NCBI RefSeq assembly: GCF_007829875.1
Contig: NZ_VIWV01000001.1
Span: 4,744,501 to 4,808,500, forward strand
Direction: 5' to 3'
Length of the DNA: 64,000 bases
DNA from: Streptomyces capillispiralis
GTDB taxonomy: Bacteria > Actinomycetota > Actinomycetes > Streptomycetales > Streptomycetaceae
The position numbers and the translations under genes were made by a program. Positions 44,062 to 53,228 of the stretch are shown piece after piece. Below the pieces are notes generated by a model. It saw only the letters and a program-made list of their open reading frames with translations, was not told the DNA's origin and did no database searches. Every line of letters begins with the position of its first letter. Within the stretch, counting starts at the first letter, position 1.

Positions 44062-45333
44062 TCAGTGCGCCAGCCCCAGCGGAGCCCCCTGCGCCGGCAC
44101 CACCACCCGCCGCACCCACGGCTCCAGCAGCAGCGGCACGCCCAGGACCGGCAGCAGCCAGGCCACGGTCACCAGCCGGTCGCCCCAGATGTTGATGTCC
44201 GGGTGCCCGGCCTGGTTGAGCAGGCCCGTGCAGGCGGCGGCGACCAGGAAGGCGCCGAACACCGGCCGCCGCCGCGCCCCCAGCGCCCCGGCCGCCAGCG
44301 CCGCCAGGAACAGCGGCTCCCACAGCTGCCGCCGCAGCCACTCCGTCCAGAAGTTCCCCTGCAGCTGGAAGAACTCCTGCCACGGCCGCTCCCGGTCGGG
44401 GCGGGCGAAGTGATCGGTCAGCAGGTCCTGCACGCTCTCCGACACCGACGGGAAGTGCAGCAGCCGGGCCAGCAGCACCGCGCCCAGCGCACCCGCGCAC
44501 CCCGCCCCGGCCAGCGCCACCGCCCCCGCCACCGCCACCGGCGGCAGGCCCCGACACCGGCGCCGTACGGCGGTCACCGCGCCCGCGCCCGCCAGGCACA
44601 GCCCGAGGAACAGCGCCTGCGAGTGCTTGACGGCGAACAGCGCGCACAGCGCGGCGGCCACCACCGCCACCCCCTTCCGCGTCCCGCCCCCCTCCAGCGC
44701 CAGCGCACAGCCCCACAGCGCGGCCAGGGTGAGGACCAGCAGCAGCCCCTCCGTCATCGGGCGCATCGCGGTCGTCCCGCACGGCAGGACCAGGAACAGC
44801 GCCTGCCCGGTGAGCGCGAGCGGCACGGGCACCGACAGGGCGCGCAGCACCAGGAAGGCGAGCACCCCGCCCGCACAGGTGATCACCACCCCCGCCGACC
44901 ACACCCCCCACGTCACCCCGAACAGGCTCACGAACGGGGCCAGGACCACCGGATAACCGGGCCGCACCTCGAAGATCCGCATGAACCGCTCCGGCATGAA
45001 CGGCACCGTGTGCCCGCCGGTCTGCCCGGCCGCCAGCCGCGCCTCCACCTGCCGCCACTCCTGCTCCCGGCACTCCGCGAGGACCCGCGGGGCGGGGTCC
45101 GGGGCGTGGAAGCGCACCACGTCCACGTTCTGCGCGCGGTGCGCGATCGCCGCCCGGCCCGCGCAGAAGTGGTCGATGGTGGCGGCCGCCGCCGCCCGCT
45201 TGTCCACGCCGCCCAGACTCAGGGCGTACGACAGGTAGTTCTTGCTGTCGGGGGTGTCGCGGCCGGTGACGTTGGCGAGTTGCAGCACCGCGAAGACCGC
45301 GGCCAGGAGCAGGACCCAGGTGCGCGGCCTCAC
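44062..45333 (-). CDS. Multispan membrane protein, probable GT-C type glycosyltransferase (third)
   Basis: A 423-residue protein with about nine membrane helices (TWVLLLAAVFAVLQL, VWSAGVVITCAGGVLAFLVL, ALFLGLCLAGAGAVTAV and others). The first outer loop has TGRDTPDSKNYLSYALSLGG, with the Asp-rich signature seen in GT-C enzymes that use polyprenol-linked sugars; the rest does not resemble the other two membrane proteins of the locus closely. The GTG start at 45333 overlaps the TGA of the TagF-like gene as GTGA, so it is co-translated with it and probably acts on the same polymer. Activity is inferred only from topology and context. Confidence 0.65.
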   Translation of the reverse strand: MRPRTWVLLLAAVFAVLQLANVTGRDTPDSKNYLSYALSLGGVDKRAAAAATIDHFCAGRAAIAHRAQNVDVVRFHAPDPAPRVLAECREQEWRQVEARLAAGQTGGHTVPFMPERFMRIFEVRPGYPVVLAPFVSLFGVTWGVWSAGVVITCAGGVLAFLVLRALSVPVPLALTGQALFLVLPCGTTAMRPMTEGLLLVLTLAALWGCALALEGGGTRKGVAVVAAALCALFAVKHSQALFLGLCLAGAGAVTAVRRRCRGLPPVAVAGAVALAGAGCAGALGAVLLARLLHFPSVSESVQDLLTDHFARPDRERPWQEFFQLQGNFWTEWLRRQLWEPLFLAALAAGALGARRRPVFGAFLVAAACTGLLNQAGHPDINIWGDRLVTVAWLLPVLGVPLLLEPWVRRVVVPAQGAPLGLAH

Positions 45334-47546
45334 GACGGGATCAACAGGTCGGGGGCGGTGGCCTGGGACGGCACCCGGGCCGGGCCGGCCGGCGGCCCGG
45401 CGGGCGGCTCGCCCAGCATCAGCGTGCGCACCACCCGCTCGGCGGCCCGGCCGTCGTCGAACTCGCAGTACCGCTCCCGGAAGGCGGACCGCAGCCGTGC
45501 CGCCTCCTCGTCCTGCCACGTCCCGGAGTCGAACAGCCAGGCGAGTTCGCGGTAGGAGCGGGACACGTGGCCCGGCGCCTCGGCCGTGATGTCGGCATAG
45601 GCGCCCCGGCTCGCCCGGAAGGCGTCCCAGTCGTCGGCGTGGATCACGATCGGCCGGTCCAGGAGGGCGTAGTCGAACATCAGGGCCGAGTAGTCGGTGA
45701 CCAGGACGTCGGCGGCGAGCAGCACGTCCTGCACCTCCGGTTCGTCCGTGGCGTCGACGAGCACGCCCCGCCGGTGCAGCTCCGACAGGCCGAGACCGCG
45801 CGCGGGCCCCCCGGCGAGGGAGGGGTGCAGCCGCACGACCAGGGTGCGGCCCTCGCCCAGGTCGGCGGCGAACCGGGCCAGGTCGATCCGCTCCACCAGC
45901 CCGCCCCTGCGGTAGTCCCGGCGGGTCGGCGCGTACAGCACCACCGTGTGGCCGTCCGGGACGCCGAGCCGCGCGCGGACCTCGCGTCCGCCGTCCGCCC
46001 CCGCGCCGACCAGGACGTCGTTGCGGGGGCTGCCGGTGCGCAGGGAGGTGAAGTGGCAGGGGAAGGCCCGCTCCCACACCAGCTCGGAGTGCCGGTTGGC
46101 GACCAGGCTGTAGTCCCAGCGGTCGGCCCTGCGCAGCATCCGCGGGACGTCGACCCCGTGCCGGGCGCCGGGCTTGTCCAGCAGATCGGCGCCCATGTAC
46201 TTCAGCGGGGTGCCCTGATGGGTGTGGACGTGCACGCTGCCGGGGCGTTTGACCAGCGCCCCGGGCCAGTTGACGTTGTTGACGAAGTACGTGGCCCGCT
46301 CGGTCACCCTGCGGTAGCCGGGCGAGTCCAGGAGCACGTACTCCGTGTCCGGCGGCAGCCCGGCGGCCTGCTCCTCACCGGCCAGCACCCACACGCCCCT
46401 GATGTGCGGGGCGAGTTCGCGCGCCGCGCGGTGGATCGCCGCCGGGTCGCCGAGCACGCCCCGGTGCGAGAACGCCGAGTACACGGCGAGCTCCGGGTCC
46501 AGCGGGCGGTGCAGGTTCAGCGCCGACCGGCCCCGGGCCACCCGCTCCGCCGTCGCGGTGCGCGCCTGCCGGGCCCGCCGCCCCAGCTCCCGGCCCGCCC
46601 GCCCGGCCTGCCGCCGCAGCAGGTAGCGGGAGTAACCGCCCTCCAGAACCCGCAGCCCGGCCGGCACCCGGACGCCCTCGGGCCGGTGCGCCCGGAACAG
46701 CTCGGCCGTCCGGCGGAAGAACTCGGCCCGGTCGGACGGCGGCAGACGGTCGGGCTTGGCGAGGATGTCCAGACAGTGCTCGCCCATCTTGGCGTGCAGG
46801 AACGGCCGCCAGTGCGCCAGCGCCGGGCGGTCGTCGACGAACCGGAACACCCGCGCGTACTGCTCGTGCACGTCGAAGTGCTTGCGGCTGGTGGTGGACA
46901 GGATGCTGCCCTGGCGGCGCTGCCGGTAGTACAGGCAGATCCGGTCCAGGGTGGCGATGCGCTCCGCGCTGAGCAGCACCGGGAAGGTCCAGGGCGTGTC
47001 CTCGTAGTAGCCGGGCGGGAAGGCGAAGCCCTCCCGTTCGACGAAGTCCCGGCGGTACAGCTTGTTCCACACCACCATCAGCAGGTCGAGGATCTGCGGC
47101 CGCTCGGCGGCCGTGAAGACGTCCTCGGTGGCCAGCAGGTGGGCCAGCACGTTGCGGCGGGTGCCGCCCCACCAGTGGGTGCGGGCGTAGTCGAAGACCA
47201 GCACGTCCGGGTCGCCGGTCTCCTCCAGGCGGTCGGCCAGCGCGCGCAGGGCGCCCGGGGTGAGGGTGTCGTCGCTGTCGAGGAAGAACAGGTAGTCGCC
47301 CGTCGCGTGCGGCATCCCGGCGTTGCGGGCCGGTCCGAGCCCCACGTTCTCCGGCAGGTGCAGCACCCGGACCCGCTCGTCGCGGGCCGCGTAGTCGTCG
47401 AGGATCGCTCCGCAGCCGTCGGGTGACCGGTCGTCGACGGCGATCACCTCGATGTCGCGGTACGACTGTCCGAGCACCGAGTCGAGACAGGCGTGCAGAT
47501 AGCCCTGCACCTTGTGGACGGGGACGATGATGCTGAAGCGGGGCAC
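45330..47546 (-). CDS. GT2/TagF fusion protein 2 (GT2 intact, TagF His replaced by Gln)
   Basis: A 738-residue two-domain protein. The N-terminal GT2 domain keeps AVDDRSPDG, LFFLDSDDTLTPGAL and the catalytic-loop region PPGYYEDTPWTFPVLL. In the C-terminal TagF domain the key motif reads HVHTHQGTPLKYMG, so the residue before GT is Gln instead of His (a His now sits one place earlier); the second catalytic His in VVRLHPSLAGG and the nucleotide motif LVTDYSALMFDYALLDRP are kept. Whether the phosphotransferase half still works is uncertain. The start is GTG with GAGGAG overlapping the upstream stop, so it is coupled to fusion 3. Confidence 0.87.
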   Translation of the reverse strand: MPRFSIIVPVHKVQGYLHACLDSVLGQSYRDIEVIAVDDRSPDGCGAILDDYAARDERVRVLHLPENVGLGPARNAGMPHATGDYLFFLDSDDTLTPGALRALADRLEETGDPDVLVFDYARTHWWGGTRRNVLAHLLATEDVFTAAERPQILDLLMVVWNKLYRRDFVEREGFAFPPGYYEDTPWTFPVLLSAERIATLDRICLYYRQRRQGSILSTTSRKHFDVHEQYARVFRFVDDRPALAHWRPFLHAKMGEHCLDILAKPDRLPPSDRAEFFRRTAELFRAHRPEGVRVPAGLRVLEGGYSRYLLRRQAGRAGRELGRRARQARTATAERVARGRSALNLHRPLDPELAVYSAFSHRGVLGDPAAIHRAARELAPHIRGVWVLAGEEQAAGLPPDTEYVLLDSPGYRRVTERATYFVNNVNWPGALVKRPGSVHVHTHQGTPLKYMGADLLDKPGARHGVDVPRMLRRADRWDYSLVANRHSELVWERAFPCHFTSLRTGSPRNDVLVGAGADGGREVRARLGVPDGHTVVLYAPTRRDYRRGGLVERIDLARFAADLGEGRTLVVRLHPSLAGGPARGLGLSELHRRGVLVDATDEPEVQDVLLAADVLVTDYSALMFDYALLDRPIVIHADDWDAFRASRGAYADITAEAPGHVSRSYRELAWLFDSGTWQDEEAARLRSAFRERYCEFDDGRAAERVVRTLMLGEPPAGPPAGPARVPSQATAPDLLIPS

Positions 47547-47553
47547 TGCTTCG

Positions 47554-49755
47554 TCAGCTCCTCACCAGGGTGGCGGCCGCGGGGGCGGGGACGCGCTCCG
47601 CGAGCGGGATCACGGGCGGCAGCGCCGCGGGGGGCTCGCCGAGCAGCACCCGGCGCACGACCCGTTCGGCGGCCCGGCCGTCGTCGAACGTGCAGAACCG
47701 CTCCCGGAAACGGGCCCGCAGCGCGGCCGACTCCGCCCCGGCCCAGGAGCCGTCGCGGAACACGCGGGCCAGCTCGTCGGGGGTGCGGGTCACCGGTCCG
47801 GGCGGCTCGGCCATCAGGTCGAAGGTGACGCCCCGGATCTCCCGGTAGACGTCCCAGTCGTCGGCGTACACCACGATCGGGCGGTCCAGGTTGGCGTAGT
47901 CGAACATGATCGACGAGTAGTCGGTGACCAGCGCGTCGGCGGCCAGGCACACCTCCTCCGAGGAGCGGTGCGCGGTGACGTCGATGACCCGGCCGCCCGC
48001 GCGCCGGCCGCCCCGGTCGTAGAAGTAGTGGGCGCGCAGCAGCACCACGACGTCCTCGCCGGCCGCCTCGCAGAACGCCTCCAGGTCGAGGCCGGGCTCG
48101 AAGCCGGTGCGGTGGTCGCGGTGGGTGGGCGCGTACAGCACGGCCGTGCTGCCCTCCGGCACGCCCAGCTCCGCGCGGATCCGGGCGACGTCGTCGGCGG
48201 TGGCCGTCAGGTACGCGTCGTTGCGCGGATAGCCGTACTCCAGCTGCTCGTAGGAGCCCGGGAAGGCGCGCTCCCACACGCGGGTGGAGTGCGGGTTGGA
48301 GGACAGGTTGTAGTCCCAGCGGTCCACCCGGCCGAGCAGCCGGGTGAAGCTGCCGGTCGCGGCGGCCACCACCGAGTACGTCGACTGGTCGACGCCCATG
48401 GTCTTCAGCGGGGTGCCGTGCTGCGTCTGGAGGTGGACGCTGCCGCGGCGCTTGACCACGCCCTCCGCGAAGTTGGCGTTGTTGACCAGGTACGTCGCGC
48501 GGGCCAGCAGCCGCCAGGCGAGGTGGCTGCCGATGACCGCGTACTCGACGCCGTCCGGCACGGTGTGCTCCTGCCCGGCCTCCACCAGGAACACCGAGCG
48601 CAGGTGCGGGGCGAGTTCACGGGCCCGGGCGTGGATCGCGGCCGGGTTGCAGGCGTAGCCGCGGCCCCAGTACGCGCAGTACACGGCCAGGTTCGGATCC
48701 AGCGGGCGGAGCAGGTGCATCCGGTACAGCAGCCGGGTGCGCAGGCCCCGGGGACGCGGCACCGCGGCCGCCGCCCGGCCCGCCGCCCGGTGCGCGCCGC
48801 GCAGGGCGGCGAAGGCCGCGTACGAGCCGGCCGCCAGCAGCCGGTGCTGCACACCGAGGCTGCCGCCCGGCGGGCGCCGGCCGGCCGGGCGGTGCCGGCG
48901 GTACAGGACGCTCGCCCGGCGGAAGAAGGCCCGGTGGCCCGACGGCAGCCGCCGGGGGTGGGCGGCCGTCTTCAGCACGGCGGCGAAGAGCTGGTCGAAC
49001 AGCGGCCCCGACCGGTCGGCGGACAGCCCCAGTTCGGCGGCCCGCTCCAGCACCAGCTCGGCCTGGTCGAGCAGTTCCGCGTGGTGCTCCCCGGGCAGGT
49101 TCAGGCGGCTGCCCTGCCGGCGCACCAGATGCCGTACGACCACCGACCGCAGCACCGCCACCCGCCGCGCCGCCAGCATCGCCAGCCCGCCCCAGCCGAC
49201 GTCCGTGAAATGCCCGTCGGGAAAGGCCAGCCCCTGCTCGGTGACGAAGGCGCGGCGCCAGGCCGCGCTCCACGCCGGGAGCCGTACGCCGGTCAGGTGC
49301 GGCACCTGTTCGGGGGCGAAGGCGTCGTCCGGGGTGTGCGCCAGCACGGGGGCCGCCGGGTTGGTCGGCTCGCCCTCCCACCAGGGGGCGCGCTCGTGTG
49401 CGAAGTGCAGCACGTCCACCTGGCCGGTCTCCGTCAGGCGCGCGTCCAGGGCCGCCAGCGCGCCCGGGACCAGGACGTCGTCGCCGTCGAGGAACAGCAG
49501 GTACGTCCCGGTCGCCGCCCGCATGCCCGCGTTGCGCGCCCCGGCCAGCCCGGCCGACGGCGGCGCGTGCACCGGCGCCACCCGGGAGTCCCGCTCGGCG
49601 TGCCGGGCGGCGACATCGGCCGCGGGGGAGCCGGGGGCGTCGCAGACCGGGATCAGCTCGAAGTCACCGAAGGACTGGGCGCGGACCGAGTCCAGCGCCT
49701 GGCCCAGCCGGCCTGCGACCCCGTGGGACGGGACGATGATGCTGAAGCGGGGCAT
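47554..49755 (-). CDS. GT2/TagF fusion protein 3 (both active sites intact)
   Basis: A 733-residue protein and the only member of the four in which both halves keep their key residues. GT2: FSIIVPSHGVAGRLGQALDSVRAQ, the acidic VCDAPGSP, LLFLDGDDVLVPGAL. TagF domain: HLQTQHGTPLKTMGVD with the catalytic His, SSNPHSTRVWERAF, YAPTHRDHR, LLRAHYFYDRG, LVTDYSSIMFDYANLDRPIVVYADDWDVY. A joint glycosyltransferase and sugar/polyol-phosphate transferase would make a repeating glycosyl-phosphate polymer in one polypeptide. It is followed seven bases later by fusion 2. The ATG start at 49755 has GGAAAG upstream. Confidence 0.88.
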   Translation of the reverse strand: MPRFSIIVPSHGVAGRLGQALDSVRAQSFGDFELIPVCDAPGSPAADVAARHAERDSRVAPVHAPPSAGLAGARNAGMRAATGTYLLFLDGDDVLVPGALAALDARLTETGQVDVLHFAHERAPWWEGEPTNPAAPVLAHTPDDAFAPEQVPHLTGVRLPAWSAAWRRAFVTEQGLAFPDGHFTDVGWGGLAMLAARRVAVLRSVVVRHLVRRQGSRLNLPGEHHAELLDQAELVLERAAELGLSADRSGPLFDQLFAAVLKTAAHPRRLPSGHRAFFRRASVLYRRHRPAGRRPPGGSLGVQHRLLAAGSYAAFAALRGAHRAAGRAAAAVPRPRGLRTRLLYRMHLLRPLDPNLAVYCAYWGRGYACNPAAIHARARELAPHLRSVFLVEAGQEHTVPDGVEYAVIGSHLAWRLLARATYLVNNANFAEGVVKRRGSVHLQTQHGTPLKTMGVDQSTYSVVAAATGSFTRLLGRVDRWDYNLSSNPHSTRVWERAFPGSYEQLEYGYPRNDAYLTATADDVARIRAELGVPEGSTAVLYAPTHRDHRTGFEPGLDLEAFCEAAGEDVVVLLRAHYFYDRGGRRAGGRVIDVTAHRSSEEVCLAADALVTDYSSIMFDYANLDRPIVVYADDWDVYREIRGVTFDLMAEPPGPVTRTPDELARVFRDGSWAGAESAALRARFRERFCTFDDGRAAERVVRRVLLGEPPAALPPVIPLAERVPAPAAATLVRS

Positions 49756-49826
49756 TCTGCTCTTTCCGTAGGGGGTGGCGTGGCGCCGGCCGCCTCAGCG
49801 GGCGGGGCGCCGGCCGGGCCGCCCCG

Positions 49827-49849
49827 CCGGCCGCCGGGTCGGCGGCCGG
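49827..49849 (-). terminator. Hairpin after fusion protein 4
   Basis: CCGGCCGCCG (49827-49836) and CGGCGGCCGG (49840-49849) form a ten-pair stem with a three-base loop, located 59 bases past the stop of fusion gene 4 and 72 bases before the start of fusion gene 3 on the minus strand. Confidence 0.6.
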
Positions 49850-49907
49850 GGCGGGGTGGGCCGCGACGGTCCGGGGGGCATGGGAACTCCCGAGGGGGAA
49901 ACGGCGG

Positions 49908-52175
49908 TCAGCCGCGATCGGTGACGGTCAGCAGCCCGGCGGGCTGCTGCGGCGGCACCGTCGCGAGTGACGGCGCGGCGGACCCGGCGGCGGCCGACGG
50001 CACCGGGCGGCGCTCGGCGGGCGGCACGGCCGGGGGCGGAACGCTCTCCCCGAGCAGCACCCGGCGGACGACCCGCTCGGCGGCCCGGCCGTCGTCGTAC
50101 GGGCAGAACCGCTCGCGGAACTCCGCCCGCAGCCGGGTGGAACGGGCGCCGCACCAGTGGCCGGTGGCGAAGATGTCGATCAGTTCGTCGTCGCTGCCCG
50201 CGACGGCGCCCGGCGGGGAGGTCCGCGGATCGAAGTAGAGCCCGCGGGCCGCCTCGTACGCCTCCCAGTCCTCGGCGTGCAGGACGATCGGCCGGTCCAG
50301 GCCCGCGTAGTCGAACATCAGCGACGCGTAGTCGGTGACCAGGGCGTCCGAGGCCAGGCACAGGTCCGTGACGTCCGGGTGGCCGGTGACGTCCACGACC
50401 CGGTCGGAGGCGGCCTCCAGCGGTCCGCCCCGCGGGTGGTGGGCGCGCGCCAGCACGACGAACCGCGGGCCGAGACGGCGCACCACGCGCTCCAGGTCGA
50501 GCAGCCGGCGCTGGGTGCGCCGGTAGTCGCGGTGGGCCGGCGCGTACAGGATCGCCACCGAGCCCTCGGGGACGCCCAGCGACTCCCGCAGCGCCGCCAC
50601 CTCGTCGGCGGTCGCCGTGTGGAACCGGTCGGTGCGGGGCCGGCCGTACTCCAGGGTGGTGTAGCGGCCGGGGAACACCCGCTCCCAGGTCAGCGTGGCG
50701 TGCCGGTTGGGGGAGACGACGTAGTCCCACTGGTCGACGTTGCGCAGCAGCCGGGCGAAGTCGGTGCCCCCGGACGCCGCCGGGCGCTCCAGCAGGTCCA
50801 GGCCCGTGTGTCCGAGGGGGGTGCCGCGCCGCGTCTGGACGACGACCTGGCCCTTGCGCTTGACCAGACCGGGATCGACGTCGGTGTCGGTCACCAGGTA
50901 CGCGCTCCGGGCGAGCGCGGTCCAGTGGGCGGCCGTGCCGGGCACGAGGCGGCGGGTGCCGGCCGGGACGGTGTGGTGGTGCTCGGGGCGGGCCACCCAT
51001 GCGGTGCGGATGTGCGGGGCGAGCGCGCGGGTCGCGGCCTCCAGGGCGCCCGGGTCGCCGCCGTGACCGCGTCCGCCGTGGGCCGTGAAGACGGCGCGGT
51101 CGGTGCGCAGCGGGAGCAGCCGCTGGAGGCGGTAGTGCGCCCGCAGGGCGCCGTGGCGCAGCGCCCGCCGCAGCCTCCCCGCGAGCCGGGCCGCCCTGCG
51201 GCGCAGCACGGCCGCCAGCCGGAGCGCCAGGTAGGTGCGGTGCAGCCCGAAGCGGACCAGCGTGTGGTGGACCCGGGCGCGCGCGGGGACGGGGGCGCCG
51301 GGCGTCCGGTGGCGCCGGTAGTGGGCGCGGGCCCGGCGCAGGAAGGCGGCGCGCGACCCGCGCGGCAGCCGGTCCCGCCGCGCGTACACCGTCACCAGGT
51401 GGTCGACCATGCGGCGGAACAGCACCGGCCGCCAGCGCCCCAGTTCGGGCCGCTCGTCGAGGAACGCGAAGACCCGGTCGTACTGGTCGAAGATCTCGAA
51501 GTGCCGTGCGCTGGTGGTGCGCAGGATGCCGCCGGCCCGGCGCTGCCGGTAGTGCACGCACACCCGGTCCAGGGTGGCGATCGACTCCGCCGTCATCAGG
51601 ACCGGGTACGTCCACGGGGTGTCCTCGTAGTAGCCGGGCGGGAAGGTGAAGCCCGCGCGCTGGACGAACTCCCGCCGGTAGGCCTTGTTCCAGGCCACCA
51701 TCAGCAGGTTGAGGAGGCCCGGCCGGTCCTCCAGGCGGAACGGCGCGGGCCCGTCCTCGGTGAGCTCGGCGAAGACCCGGTTGCGCACGGCCTCGCCCGA
51801 CCAGTACGTGCGCGCGTAGTCGTACACCAGGACGTCCGGCTCGCCCGTCTCCTTCAGCCGGTCGGCGAGGGAGAGGAGCGCGTCGGGGGTGAGGGTGTCG
51901 TCGCCGTCCAGGAACACCAGGTAGTCGCCGGTCGCCCGCTCCATCCCGGCGTTGCGGGCCGGGCCGAGACCGGCGTTCTCCGGCAGGTGCACGGCCCGTA
52001 CGCGCGGGTCGCGGGCCGCGAACTCGTCGATCACCGCACCACAGGCGTCCGGCGAGCAGTCGTCGACGGCGATCAGTTCGAGATCGGGGTACGACTGGGA
52101 CAGCACCGATTCCAGGCATGCGTGCAGATACGCCTGAACCTGGTACGCGGGGACAATGACACTGAACCTGGGCAA
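49908..52175 (-). CDS. GT2/TagF fusion protein 4 (GT2 intact, TagF His replaced by Arg)
   Basis: A 755-residue fusion. GT2 motifs are intact: AVDDCSPDACG, LVFLDGDDTLTPDAL and PPGYYEDTPWTYPVLM. The TagF half is degenerate: the HGTPLK motif reads VVQTRRGTPLGHTGLD, so the catalytic His is Arg and the following Lys is Gly, although ARAHHPRGG and LVTDYASLMFDYAGLDRPIVLHAEDWEAY remain. It may therefore be only a glycosyltransferase with a structural or binding partner domain. The start is inferred as TTG at 52175, because it gives LPRFSVIVP aligned with the MPRFSIIVP of its paralogues; no ATG or GTG start fits, only a TTG further upstream at 52214. Confidence 0.83.
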   Translation of the reverse strand: MPRFSVIVPAYQVQAYLHACLESVLSQSYPDLELIAVDDCSPDACGAVIDEFAARDPRVRAVHLPENAGLGPARNAGMERATGDYLVFLDGDDTLTPDALLSLADRLKETGEPDVLVYDYARTYWSGEAVRNRVFAELTEDGPAPFRLEDRPGLLNLLMVAWNKAYRREFVQRAGFTFPPGYYEDTPWTYPVLMTAESIATLDRVCVHYRQRRAGGILRTTSARHFEIFDQYDRVFAFLDERPELGRWRPVLFRRMVDHLVTVYARRDRLPRGSRAAFLRRARAHYRRHRTPGAPVPARARVHHTLVRFGLHRTYLALRLAAVLRRRAARLAGRLRRALRHGALRAHYRLQRLLPLRTDRAVFTAHGGRGHGGDPGALEAATRALAPHIRTAWVARPEHHHTVPAGTRRLVPGTAAHWTALARSAYLVTDTDVDPGLVKRKGQVVVQTRRGTPLGHTGLDLLERPAASGGTDFARLLRNVDQWDYVVSPNRHATLTWERVFPGRYTTLEYGRPRTDRFHTATADEVAALRESLGVPEGSVAILYAPAHRDYRRTQRRLLDLERVVRRLGPRFVVLARAHHPRGGPLEAASDRVVDVTGHPDVTDLCLASDALVTDYASLMFDYAGLDRPIVLHAEDWEAYEAARGLYFDPRTSPPGAVAGSDDELIDIFATGHWCGARSTRLRAEFRERFCPYDDGRAAERVVRRVLLGESVPPPAVPPAERRPVPSAAAGSAAPSLATVPPQQPAGLLTVTDRG

Positions 52176-52274
52176 GAGGCATCCAACGGTCGGTGCGGGC
52201 GTTCGGCCCGGCAACGGCCGCCGCCCCGACTTGGTTACGCCGCCTGCGGCATACGGGGGACCCCCGTCACACGA

Positions 52275-52302
52275 AGGGGCGGACCTGGACCGGCCCGCCC
52301 CT
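52275..52302 (-). terminator. Terminator after the sugar permease operon
   Basis: AGGGGCGG (52275-52282) and CCGCCCCT (52295-52302) form a perfect stem around twelve bases, 20 bases past the stop of the last permease gene on the minus strand, separating the importer operon from fusion gene 4. Confidence 0.6.
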
Positions 52303-52322
52303 CAACGCGACCCGCCCACGGG

Positions 52323-53228
52323 CTACTTCACGGCACCCGCCATCACCCCGGACACGAACTGCCGCTGGAACGCGAAGAACACCACCAGCGGGATCACCAT
52401 CGAGATGAACGCGCCGGGCGCCAGGACGTCGACGTTGTTGCCGAACTGCCGTACCTGGGTCTGCAGGGCGACCGTGACCGGCTGGCTCCCGGAGTCGGTG
52501 AAGATCAGCGCGACCAGCATGTCGTTCCACACCCACAGGAACTGGAAGATGCCGAGCGCGGCGATCGCCGGCCCGGCCAGCGGCATCACCACCCGGACGA
52601 ACAGGCGCAGTTCGCCCGCGCCGTCCAGCCGGGCCGCCTCCAGCAGCTCCCTCGGGATCTCCGCGAAGAAGTTCCGCAGCAGGAACACCGCGAACGGCAG
52701 CCCGAAACCGACGTGGAAGAGGACCACACCGGCCACCGACCCGAACAGGCCCAGCGTGCCGAAGAGTTCGGCGATCGGGATCAGCGCCACCTGCACCGGC
52801 ACCACCAGCAGCCCCACCACGGCCAGGAACCACCAGTCCCGGCCCGGGAACTCCATCCAGGCGAAGGCGTAACCGGCCAGTGAGCCGATCACCACCACCA
52901 GCACGGTCGCCGGCACGGTGATGTACACCGTGTTCAGCAGCGAGCCGGTGATGTCCTCGTTCTCGAGCAGCGTCTCGTACGCGCCGAAGGTGAGCTGCGA
53001 GGGCTCGGTGAACACCTTCCACCAGCCGTCGGCGGCCATGTCCCGCGGGGTGCGCAGGCTGGCCAGCAGCAGGCCGACCGTCGGGACCAGCCAGAACAGG
53101 CCCACGACGACCAGGAAGACGCGCACCGCGCCGCGGCTCACCCAGCCGCTGAGCCGGGCGCCGAGCGACCGCTCCGCCGTGACCGCGACGACGGGCGGTG
53201 CGCCCGCCGCGCCGGTGTCCGCGCTCAT
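52323..53228 (-). CDS. Carbohydrate ABC transporter permease, MalG-type
   Basis: A 301-residue binding-protein-dependent permease of the MalG class with six membrane helices (VRVFLVVVGLFWLVPTVGLLLASL, ITVPATVLVVVIGSLAGYAFA and so on). The EAA loop for ATPase contact is ELLEAARLDGAGELRLFVRVVMPLAGPAIAA. It ends RQFVSGVMAGAVK, typical of MalG proteins. Its ATG overlaps the stop of the other permease gene. No ATPase gene is in the operon, as is usual in Streptomyces, where the shared MsiK protein energises many sugar importers. Confidence 0.93.
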   Translation of the reverse strand: MSADTGAAGAPPVVAVTAERSLGARLSGWVSRGAVRVFLVVVGLFWLVPTVGLLLASLRTPRDMAADGWWKVFTEPSQLTFGAYETLLENEDITGSLLNTVYITVPATVLVVVIGSLAGYAFAWMEFPGRDWWFLAVVGLLVVPVQVALIPIAELFGTLGLFGSVAGVVLFHVGFGLPFAVFLLRNFFAEIPRELLEAARLDGAGELRLFVRVVMPLAGPAIAALGIFQFLWVWNDMLVALIFTDSGSQPVTVALQTQVRQFGNNVDVLAPGAFISMVIPLVVFFAFQRQFVSGVMAGAVK

